In this document: positions 22,054 to 31,573 of the stretch, piece after piece | Numbering within the stretch: position 1 is the first letter of the stretch | Layout of the letters: each line of letters opens with the position of its first letter | From: Sphaerosporella brunnea | Taxonomy: Eukaryota > Ascomycota > Pezizomycetes > Pezizales > Pyronemataceae | Direction of reading: 5' to 3' | Length of the DNA: 53,557 bases | Assembly: GCA_008704415.1 (NCBI GenBank) | Contig: VXIS01000330.1 | Coordinates: 1-53,557 of the forward strand | The notes under the pieces: model-generated | Seen by the model: only the letters and a program-made list of their open reading frames with translations | What the model was told of the DNA's origin: nothing | The model's database searches: none | Position numbers and translations under genes: made by a program

Positions 22054-24030
22054 GAGCAACTTCGGCGAATTCGAGGCCCAGATCCGGAAGATCTATCGAG
22101 ATCCTGATAGGCAACACAATGCCTTGATGCTACAAGGCCACAACGACCCGGACGAGACGTGGACGAGCGTTTACGAGCCTCCTTCGATGCAACTGGCGAG
22201 AAGCCGGCTGGGACGACGAAACTCGTGGGCGGGTAGCTTACGATATGGCTTGGGCTGGCTTTCGCCCAGGGATCAGAGCTCGAGGCAAGCCCTTCATCGC
22301 CGTCGCTGGCAGGTTCGCGATTATTTATGAGATGTACGGCGAGGCGGCGGATGCTGAGATCCCTCCATCGCTGCAAAACCCTCCGTTTATTCACCCTTCG
22401 TGTCAAAGGATGTATGCGCAAGCCGAAAGTCGGGCGGCAAGTGCGTCATGTGCGGTTCTGGTTGGTGGGCATTGGAGCGCGCTGCCCGACCAACCCTACC
22501 TAGTCAGGTCAACTCGCGGCATCAATCGAAGCGCCACGATCGGAACGGACCGAGTCCAAACGACCCCCTCAAGTAAAAAAATTAAAAAAATTAGCTTACC
22601 TCCCCCGTTATCTGGCTCGACGAGAGGGCCTGGGTGAGTTCAATTCGGGCCTGCAGAGATCTTTCTGGCAACGATTGATGATATGCAACCTCACTGGATT
22701 ATGTTGAAGCGAGGGTTGTTTTGGAAGGTCCGAGAGCTTCGCTTTCTAGTCAGTACTTGTGCGGTGCGAGTAGACCTGCAAGCAGTGATATCGTACACGA
22801 CGTGCTTGTCGGAGACGGGAATGGAGAGATGCGGCCTGTGAAGGCCATGGTGGACAGTGGTGCCATGAGTATCGTTATATCGCCGATTCTTCTGCGGAAT
22901 CTCGGGTTGCCGACGGAAGCGGCTTATGTTACCACCAATAGCCTTCATGGTCAGGTGCTTTCGCAAGTAAGAGATAGCCATAAGGCGAGCCTCGCGGTGC
23001 AGTATTTCCGACACGTGACTCGCTCCGGTGGCGAATCGGATGTGTTGGTGGTGTCGATCCAGGCATACGATTTGGTTTTGGGTCTTCCTTGGTTTGGAAC
23101 CAGGAGTCCCGGGATAGATTGGGTGGCCGGCAGCCTTCTATCTCTACGTCTCCACGGGGAGTTTATACTGACGGCGAGGAGCCTGTCGACGGTCATGACA
23201 TTGGTGCCACGGATAATCGTCGGACTGATTATCTGTACGACGTGGGCAGGACGCCAAGCATTGAGATGCTTTAGGCTACTGCGTTTGGACGCTTAATCGA
23301 TGAGGGATCAAGTTGAGTGGCATTCGGCCTAAGGGTTTGGCAATGCAATGGTGGGCTTCTGGGAGCATCTGTGGAAGGGCTATGTTTTGCGCGAAAAGGT
23401 ACCCTAAACGTTCTCTGCATTGGCGAGCAGGGAGCAGCCGCAGTAGTTGCGGCTGAAGAGTGTTCCTTATTGAAAACAGGCGCTTGGATGTCTGCTACTG
23501 GCACGCCGAGACAACGAAGGGAGTTGATGGCCGGTGGGTAGAGCAGTCGCTTGAATCGCTTTGGACCGGGTCTCCTGGATTCCATACTCCCCACCTCTGA
23601 TTGCGGTATTTAATCAAGGCTAACGGGTATGGTGAGCTAGGAGGATTCATCGACACCGATGATGGTGGTCGTATACCCGCGGTGTATAAGGGTTATGTCA
23701 GCCCATTCAACAAGCGGAACGCAGAGAGTTGCCTCCGCCTAGGCCGAGCATTGGCCACGCCATAGATCTCAAGCCAGGCAGTCAGTTGCCTTATAGGCGG
23801 ATATTAAACCTCTCGGAGGTGGAATTACGAGCACTTAAGGCGTCTATCATGGCGAACCTCGCGAACGGGTTTATTCAGAAATCTTCATCTCCTGCGGCAT
23901 CGCCGATTCTATTCACCAAGAAGAAGGACGGATCGCTACGCTTATGCGTCTACTGCAGAGCGCTGAATATGGTGACAGTCAAGAACCTCTATCCTTTGCC
24001 CCTCATATCTGATATCGACGATTTCGTCAA
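22054..24030 (+). mobile_element. Ty3/gypsy remnant: gag, protease, reverse transcriptase start
   Basis: Three pieces lie in the expected order on the plus strand. A gag-like piece (22054-22340) reads LSNFGEFEAQIRKIYRDPDRQ and, after frame loss, WDDETRGRVAYDMAWAGF. The protease (about 22790-23200) has KAMVDSGAMSIVISP and YDLVLGLPWF. The N-terminal reverse transcriptase (about 23670-24030) has [20 protein letters not shown], the [14 protein letters not shown] block and [10 protein letters not shown]. The catalytic YxDD region and integrase are absent. Frames are broken between pieces, so it is inactive. Confidence 0.78.
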
Positions 24031-24412
24031 CGTGGTGAAAACGCTCATCAAAGAAAGGGCTGATATCTCGCTCAGCGACAAGAATGGATATGCGCCGCTG
24101 CACCTCGCAGCACAGAAGGGGAATGAGGCAGTGGCACGGCTGCTCATCGATCGACCGAACATGGCGGTAGAGGAGGGGAATGAGGCAGCGGCACGGCTGT
24201 TGATCGGCCGGGGCGCGGAAGTCACGGCCGCAGATTGGCACAACTGGACGCCGCGGTACATCGTGGCGCAGGAAGGGCACGAGACGAATTTCCGTCTTCT
24301 CAACGATAGCGGCGCCGATGTCTCAGCGGCAGACTGTCAGAAATATACGCCGCTCCATCACACGGCGCAGTAAGGGCACGGGGCGATAGCCGTTCTGCTC
24401 ACCAACGAATAG
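24031..24412 (+). pseudogene. Ankyrin-repeat fragment joined to the gypsy RT frame
   Basis: The RT reading frame continues without a stop into ankyrin repeats: [20 protein letters not shown], then a short degenerate unit, [20 protein letters not shown], a TAA (24371-24373) and, still in frame, GHGAIAVLLTNE before TAG. The repeats are more diverged (TPLHLAAQ type) than those of the NLR at 7548-13012, so they probably come from another gene. No ankyrin gene start is visible; the fragment is chimeric or truncated. Confidence 0.7.
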
Positions 24413-24768
24413 CGCGACCCTGGTTATGGCAGGGACTGCGACGATTACAAGTGCAAATTACGGAGTCTCGTAACGACAGCCCGGGGATATCTCCGGCACT
24501 GGAACCGACCAGCAAGTGCTGAACCAATGGCTTGGAACCGACCTTGCGCTCCCTACAAATGCAGCATGCGAAACCGGTTGGAACATATGTACTATTGTAC
24601 ATAAATAAGTATATATGTACCTGTGTTCCACAGAACCCGAATGCTCAACCCTAACCTTGGTGATGTGCTGGCAAAGCTCAGCCGCTCCAACATTCCCCGC
24701 ACCACCTGGTGGCCCATCGATCTTCACCCTGCGGCGAAACCAACATCTCGACTTTCGATAGCGCAGCG
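24413..24768. other. 5' flank of the TPR NLR
   Basis: The presumed promoter. An inverted TATGTAC/GTACATA cluster at 24587-24622 could form a small stem. No established promoter motif is claimed. Confidence 0.3.
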
Positions 24769-27700
24769 ATGTCGACAAGCGATAGTTCAACGATGGTGAA
24801 GGACAATCCTCTGGAGAAAATATACCGACAAGCACTTCGACAGTTCCAAGACCTTCGCGACGAAGGAAAGCTGAAACCCAAGCATTTTCAACTCATCACG
24901 GGGCCAAACAGCATCGAGGAAGTTTTGCATACGGTGGAGAATGCGAAGAAAAAAAACGAATCCGAGAAGAACGCCGTCGACCAGGTGCTTCACAGCATTT
25001 CCGAAAGCGTCGTCAACAAGCTCGTCCGATTCCAAGGAGTGGTGGACATAGCTATTCAAGCTAGTACGGCACTATGGTATCATGTGGAAATTAGCACTCT
25101 ATCTAACCGCGAGAGAAGATCCCAAAATATCATCGCTAGTATGGGGCGGCGTCAAGTTTGTTCTCGTGGTACGTACGCAACTATCGCCGTCTTTACGGGG
25201 CCCGGGTGTTTTTTTTGTGCTATTCTGACAATACATTGTTTGTAGATTGCCCGCGATATATTTGACGCGTACGAAACAGCATGCGAGCTACTGCGCAGGG
25301 TCACATGGTGTCTTGAACGATTTGCCGAATACGCGGAAATATATCACGATAGGATTGAGGGGCTTCTGGAGAGCAGGCTGGTCGAGTAAGTGCTCTGCCG
25401 CGTGAACGGGTGAACAATTACAGTAGATTCTAACCGCACACTTGTGGAAGCTTCTATGAAAGTCTCCTAGACTTCTGCATCGAATCCACGAGGTTCTATC
25501 ACAAAAGCGCTTTTGGTTTGTTCTCGAAAGGTAGGCAATATAAATTGAGGGAGTTTTACTTACTACCTAAGGTAAACTTTTCTGGTCCTTGCGAAAGCCA
25601 ATCAACGAACGGTTTTCGAAACTTGCAAAACAGCTAGATGGCTATGCCGAAGAGGTACACAAGGCTGCGGAGACAAAGCATATGGAAAACACTCGCAGAG
25701 GTACTCCTGACCGTGGCTGACTGGAAAACGTCAATCGTTGGCTAATATACTTTCAGTGGAGCAGAAACTTGATCGGCTGGGTATACCCCGCTTACTAAGT
25801 ACGGTTTTTTGGGTTCTGATTTTTGGCAGAAGTCAGAGAGAATAAACCGACTGGTCCTTACTGGATGGTTACATATAGCAGAAACGAATCGTTCACCGGT
25901 CGGGAGGGCATCATGGAAAGGTTGGAGGGGCTGTCGTGCAGCACTCGGCATGGCCGGATTGCTCTATGCGGCCTCGGCGGTGTTGGGTATGGACTATTTC
26001 TCTCCCGGTTCACGCAGTTGATATGTACTAATTGCTAACCTACACTAGAAAAACCCAGATCGCCCTCGAGTATACCTACCGATACAAAGAGAAGTGCCAT
26101 GTGTTTTGGGTACACGCTGGAAGCCGCGAAAAGTTCATCCAGGATTACAAACAGATCGCCCAGCATATCGGACTTCCTTCAGATGCCAAAGATGATGACC
26201 TTTTGCTGGGCGTAAAGCACTGGTTCGAAAGCACCGTGAGCGGCGAGTGGCTTCTGGCTCTAGATAACGCCGACGATTTGTCCGAGTTCTCCGGGAACAA
26301 CAGCGGTATCTCGAGATTCATACCGCAAGGTGCCAAAGGAACAATAATCGTTACGACGAGAAATGGCCAAGTTGCCAGCCGTTTAAACTGCCAAACTATT
26401 CCGGTCCATGCGATGGAGAGCGGGGAAGCCATGGAATTATTTTCGCAGCACTGCAGCCAGTTCGATGACGTGCAGGATACAGATGCGATTCCGAAACTAC
26501 TTGCCGAGTTGGATCACCTCCCATTGGCTATTGTAGGTGCCACCTCATTCATGCGCGAAACCCATACGCCACTGTCTGAATACTTGAAAATTTTCAACTC
26601 CACACGGAAAGAACGCCAGGACCTTCTTTCGGCCAAGTTCAACGATATTCGCAGACCGGTGATGGGGAGTGATCCGGACGACAAAGCAGAGAGTGTTCTG
26701 AGCACCTATTTCATCACCTTCGAGCAAATCAAAAAGCAGGAGCCTCTGGCAGCAGACCTTCTTGGACTCATGGCCTTCGTCGATCGTCAAGGTATACCGG
26801 AAGAACTGCTAGTGGAGAGTGGATTGCAGGGCGTCAAAAACCAGGCTCTCTTTCGGAAAGCCATCGGAAAGCTGTTGGCTTTCTCACTCATCTCTCAAGC
26901 AGCAGATCGGAAAACCTATGAACTCCATCGCTTAGTGCACGCATCAATAGAAGTGTTTCTCCCGAAAGATGATGTTAAGGAATGGAAGACGAAAGCACGA
27001 GTGGTGGTTGGGCGCTTATTCCCGAATACTGGCGAACACGGAAATTGGCATACTTGTGGAATTTACTTCCCGCACGCCCTGGTTGTTACCTCCGATTCGG
27101 ACGATCCTACAACGTCGTCTCTTCTCTTCCGTATTGCATGGTTTCTGGGCTCGAAGGGCGATTACCACAATGCCGAAATTCACATCCGTCGTTGTGTTCG
27201 CCTTCGAGAAGGCATTTCCAACAGTGACCACGATACCTTGGAGAGCGTGCAACTCCTGGCTTGGGTGCTGCAAAGCCAGGGAAAGTACGACGAAGCTGAG
27301 GCGATGAATCGGCGGGCGCTGGAAGGGAGAGAGAAGGCGCTGGGACCGGACCACCCTTCCAACCTGACCAGCGTCAGCAACCTGGCTTCGGTGCTGGAAC
27401 AGCAGGGAAAGTACGACGAAGCTGAGGCGATGGATCGGCGGGCGCTGGAAGGGAGAGAGAAGGCGCTGGGACCGGACCACCCCGACACCCTGACCAGCGT
27501 CCACAATGTCGCTTTGGTGCTGCAAAGCCAGGGAAAGTACGACGAAGCTGAGGCGATGAATCGGCGGGCGCTGGAAGGGAGCGAGAAGGCGCTGGGACCG
27601 GACCATCCCGAAACCCTGACCAGCGTCCACAACCTGGCTTTGGTACTGCGTTGCCAGGGAAAGTACGACGAAGCTGAGGCGATGAATCGACGGGCGCTGG

Positions 27701-28833
27701 AAGGGAGAGAGAAGGCGCTGGGACCGGACCACCCTTCCACCCTGACCAGCGTCCACAACCTGGCTTGGGTGCTGCGTTGCCAGGGAAAGTACGACGAAGC
27801 TGAGGCGATGAATCGACGGGCGCTGCAAGGGTGTGAGAAGGCGCTGGGACCGGACCACCCTTCCACCCTGGCCAGCGTCAGCAACCTGGCTTCAGTGCTG
27901 AAAGCCCAGGGAAAGTACGACGAAGTTGAGGCGATGAATCGACGGGCGCTGCAAGGCTGTGAGAAGGCGCTGGGACCGGACCACCATTCCACCCTGACCA
28001 GCGTCGGCAAGCTGGCTTCGGTGCTGCAGGCACAGGGAAAGTACGACGAAGCTGAGGCGATGAATCGACGGGCGCTGCAAGGCTGTGAGAAGGCGCTGGG
28101 ACCGGACCACCCCGACACCCTGACCAGCGTCCACAACGTCGCTTTGGTGCTGCAAAGCCAGGGAAAGTACGACGAAGCTGAGGCGATGAATCGGCGGGCG
28201 CTGGAAGGGAGCGAGAAGGCGCTGGGACTGGACCATCCCGAAACCCTGACCAGCGTCCACAATCTGGCTTTGGTACTGCGTTGCCAGGGAAAGTACGACG
28301 AAGCTGAGGCGATGAATCGACGGGCGCTAGAAGGGAGAGAGAAGGCGCTGGGACCGGACCACCCTTCCACCCTGGCCAGCGTCAGCAACCTGGCTTCGGT
28401 GCTGCAAGCCCAGGGAAAGTACGACGAAGCTGAAGCGATGAATCGACGGGCGCTGCAAGGCTGTGAGAAGGCGCTGGGACCGGACCACCATTCCACCCTG
28501 GCCAGCGTCAGCAACCTGGCTTCGGTGCTGCAAGCCCAGGGAAAGTACGACGAAGCTGAGGCGATGAATCGACGGGCGCTGCAAGGCTGTGAGAAGGCGC
28601 TGGGACCGGACCACCCTTCCACCCTGACCAGCGTCAGCAACCTGGCTTCGGTGCTGCAAGCCCAGGGAAAGTACGACGAAGCTGAAGCGATGAATCGACG
28701 GGCGCTGGAAGGGAGAGAGAAGGCGCTGGGACCGGACCACCCTTCCACCCTGACCGGCGTCGGCAACCTGGCTTCGGTGCTGCAAGCCCAGGGAAAGTAC
28801 GACGAAGTTGAGGCGATGAATCGACGGGTGTAA
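24769..28833 (+). CDS. NLR protein: helical N-terminus, NB-ARC, TPR repeats (truncated by LTR)
   Basis: Predicted fungal STAND receptor. Eight exons: 24769-25063, 25119-25168, 25246-25385, 25451-25530, 25572-25700, 25757-25780, 25830-25986 and 26049-28833. Introns are 41-77 bp, GT-AG. The sum is 3660 nt, or 1219 codons plus stop. Residues 1-240 form a helical N-terminal domain resembling those of other fungal STAND proteins (SSLVWGGVKFVL, then IARDIFDAYETACELL). NB-ARC: RNESFTGRE near 258; Walker A GLGGVGKT (287-294), split by intron 7; Walker B LLALDNADD (360-368); GTIIVTTRN (389-397); LPLAIVGA (449-456); LHRLVH near 584. From 703 are 12 complete 42-residue kinesin-light-chain-type TPR units (GKYDEAEAMNRRAL) and the start of a thirteenth. 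The stop lies inside a solo LTR, so this C-terminus is not ancestral. Whether the shortened protein works is unknown. Confidence 0.87.
27279..28828 (+). repeat. 126-bp tandem repeat array encoding TPR units
   Basis: Twelve and a third head-to-tail units of 126 bp encode GKYDEAEAMNRRALEG-type TPRs. Units differ at few positions, mainly after G in G(R/S/C)EKAL, around DH(P/H)(S/D/E)TL and in the last helix. Units 2-3 and 7-8 share the same variant order, so blocks of units have been copied. The array continues beyond the LTR at 29346. Confidence 0.9.
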
Positions 28834-29340
28834 CGGAGAGGGTCGAGAACAGACTGGAGGGGCCCAAGGTACTCGCGTACAGAGGGGACAAGAACGAGAG
28901 CTGGAACAAAATCCAAAGGCAGGACAAGAGGCAACACAAGAGGCGCAATGCGCACGGTCAGGATTCAGATTGGAACGAAGGTACTCAGATTGACATACGA
29001 AGGTTCAGTAAAGAGGAAAGGGAAAACAAACAACAAAGCGGAAGCGAAGGCCCCTTATAGCAATCACGTGACTGCGGTGCGCCGCGCCACGTGGTAGCCG
29101 AATATAACCTCGGCTCGGAGCCACCCCACCGAGTCCCCCTGCAGAGCCTCATCACGACACCACAAACAACCCCCACTTCCGAACCTCACCACGTGACAAC
29201 CATCAACGGGGGGGTAAATTTGAGAACAGCAAATGAATCAGCATCCTTTAAAGCCTTAGATCTGAGAGTTCCAGCCGATTTCATTGAGAGTAAAAGCCGG
29301 TAGCTTAGTCGGAAGACTTCATCCAACTTGCGCCGTGACA
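28829..29340 (-). mobile_element. Solo LTR of a Ty3/gypsy chromodomain element inside the NLR
   Basis: A 512-bp sequence begins TGTAACGGAG and ends GCCGTGACA on the plus strand; read on the minus strand it is TGTCACGG...GTTACA, the usual LTR polarity. The 5-bp ACGGG occurs on both sides (28824-28828 and 29341-29345). No internal element sequence remains, so this is a solo LTR left by LTR-LTR recombination. The copy at 52831-53342 is also 512 bp, with about 15 differences by eye. Its second in-frame codon is TAA and ends the NLR frame. Confidence 0.93.
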
Positions 29341-29345
29341 ACGGG

Positions 29346-30649
29346 CGCTGCAAGGCTGTGAGAAGGCGCTGGGACCGGACCACCATTCCACCCTGGCCAG
29401 CGTCAGCAACCTGGCTTCGGTGCTGCAAGCCCAGGGAAAGTACGACGAAGCTGAGGCGATGAATCGACGGGCGCTGCAAGGCTGTGAGAAGGCGCTGGGA
29501 CCGGACCACCCCGACACCCTGACCAGCGTCCACAACGTCGCTTTGGTTCTGCAAAGCCAGGGAAAGTACGACGAAGCTGAGGCGATGAATCGGCGGGCGC
29601 TGGAAGGGAGCGAGAAGGTGCTGGGACCGGACCACCCCGACACCCTGACCAGCGTCCACAACGTCGCTTTGGTGCTGCAAAGCCAGGGAAAGTACGACGA
29701 AGCTGAGGCGATGAATCGACGGGCGCTGGAAGGGAGAGAGAAGGCGCTGGGACCGGACCACTCCGAAACCCTGACCAGCGTCGGCAACCTGGCTTCGGTG
29801 CTGCAAGCCCAGGGAAAGTACGACGATGCTGAGGCGATCAATCGACGGGCGCTGCAAGGCTGTGAGAAGGCGCTGGGACTGGACCACCATTCCACCCTGG
29901 CCAGCGTCAGCAACCTGGCTTCGGTGCTGCAAGCCCAGGGAAAGTACGACGAAGCTGAAGCGATGAATTGACGGGCGCTGGAAGGGTGTGAGAAGGCGCT
30001 GGGACCGGACCACCCGGACACCCTGACCAGCGTCCACAACGTCGCTCTGGTGCTGCAAAGCCAGGGAAACTATGACGAAGCTGAGGCAATGAATCGACGG
30101 GCGCTGGAAGGGAGAGAGAAGGGGCTGGGCCCGGACCACCCTTCCACCCTGGCCAGCGTCCGCAACCTGGCTTCGGTGCTGCAAGCCCAGGGAAAGTACG
30201 ACGAAGCTAAGGCGATGAATCGACGGGCGCTGGAAGGGAGAGAGAAGGCGCTGGGACCGGACCACCCTTCCACCCTGACCGGCGTCGGCAACCTGGCTTC
30301 GGTGCTGCAAGCCTAGGGAAAGTACGACGAAGCTGAAGCGATGAATCGACGGGCGCTGGAAGGGAGAGAGAAGGCGCTGGGACCGGACCACCCTTCCACC
30401 CTGACCGGCGTCGGCAACCTGGCTTCGATGCTGCAAGCCCAGGGAAAGTACGACGAAGCTGAGGCGATGAATCGACGGGCGCTGGAAGGGAGAGAGAAGG
30501 CGCTGGGACCGGACCACCCTTCCACCCTGGCCAGCGTCGGCAACCTGGCTTCGGTGCTGAAAGCCCAGGGAAAGTACGACGAAGTTGCAGAGCTGAATTG
30601 CCGGGTTCTAGAACAGAAAGACAAGGGTGCGCGTGAATTGGTCGTTTGA
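29346..30649 (+). pseudogene. Severed 3' end of the TPR NLR
   Basis: The TPR array resumes in the frame it would have if the LTR and one target copy were absent. About ten further units follow, ending in a diverged last unit (AELNCRVLEQKDKGARELVV) and TGA at 30647-30649. Two nonsense codons interrupt it: TGA at 29969-29971 where other units have CGA, and TAG at 30314-30316 where others have CAG. No frameshift is seen. The pre-insertion gene would have had 1653 codons including stop. With no start of its own this part is presumably untranslated. Confidence 0.88.
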
Positions 30650-31038
30650 GATGCCAATACCTTCCAATAAGTTTCACGAATGTTTATCTGGCGATTTTTT
30701 TCTGTCCTATGCAATTCAATCTTGGTTATGATTTTCTTTCTACCTTCACGTAATGATGTTGAGATCCATTCATTAGCTTTATTCGCTTATTTTTCCGTCT
30801 GCTTTTTGCTTGTTTAATTCACACTGGAAGGTCCATAATTATCTTTTATGGGTCTCCGTTGTGGTCGGCGTCCAGGGCGACGTCCAAGCCACAGATAAAC
30901 TCGAACCTGTTTATTTCAGTCTGAAAAACCTGACAAAGATGTGAAGGTAGATAACTTTCTCAAGATCAAGCGCTTGGGATTGACATGTGACAGCGTTTTC
31001 CCAGTCTTCACTCCCCTCAGGTCCTTATTTAACAAAGC
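30650..31038. other. 3' flank of the NLR, geneless
   Basis: AT-rich sequence with no open frame. Polyadenylation of the original gene would lie here, but no signal is distinctive. Confidence 0.4.
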
Positions 31039-31227
31039 TGTTGGAGCATGCGCTGCGCATGCGCAGGCGGATAACGGGATTGCTCACGTACCGTACAAAT
31101 TTTCTCTCTCTCGCCACTCCTTCCTTTCTTCTGCTCTTCCTATAAGCAGTAGGTTGTCAATCTACTAGATCTCCACTTCGTCCTTGTGCTCCTTGTCACC
31201 GTGCCGCTGCGCACCGGCGCTGAATCA
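31039..31227 (+). mobile_element. Ty1/copia 5' LTR
   Basis: A 189-bp sequence starts TGTTGGAGCATGCGCTGCGC and ends TGAATCA, directly before a primer-binding-site-like sequence and the copia gag. Short LTRs starting TGTTGGA are common in copia elements. No second copy exists in the window, so the boundaries rest on the TG...CA ends and on context. Confidence 0.6.
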
Positions 31228-31240
31228 GGTTATGAGCCCT
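31228..31240 (+). other. Putative copia primer binding site
   Basis: GGTTATGAGCCCT follows the LTR end directly. It resembles the half-tRNA initiator methionine priming sites used by many fungal copia elements. The call is by resemblance only. Confidence 0.45.
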
Positions 31241-31573
31241 CGCGCCTTCGAGTGATTGGCCGGGATATCGACTTCGACTTTGACCGACTTCGAGTTCGAC
31301 CGACTTGGCTCTTTGAACTGAGCCCCGTGAGAGATTGTACACTGAGGACATTGGTCCCGACAAGGCAAGGACACCCCATTACGGACTTGCCTACGATTTT
31401 GAGCGATTTCTGGCTCTGAGTGTCCACGATTCATCCGACTGCTGGACACGGACCAACGATCCCCGAAGGTTGAGACGACCGAGAACGATCTAGCGGCGAC
31501 TAATGACGATCTCCGACATAGGAGGAGAAGGCTGCTTCTCACCGCGACGAATTATCCTACCCGGCAGCGCTAT

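Noticed and set aside
29091..29303. 70-codon frame inside the LTR, repeated at 53093
   Set aside because: Present in both LTR copies only because the LTRs are nearly identical; LTRs of this type are non-coding.
27016..30714. Long minus-strand open frames (up to 591 codons) opposite the TPR array
   Set aside because: Same cause with a 126-bp unit. They cross the LTR and intron-free sense exons and encode no recognisable domain.
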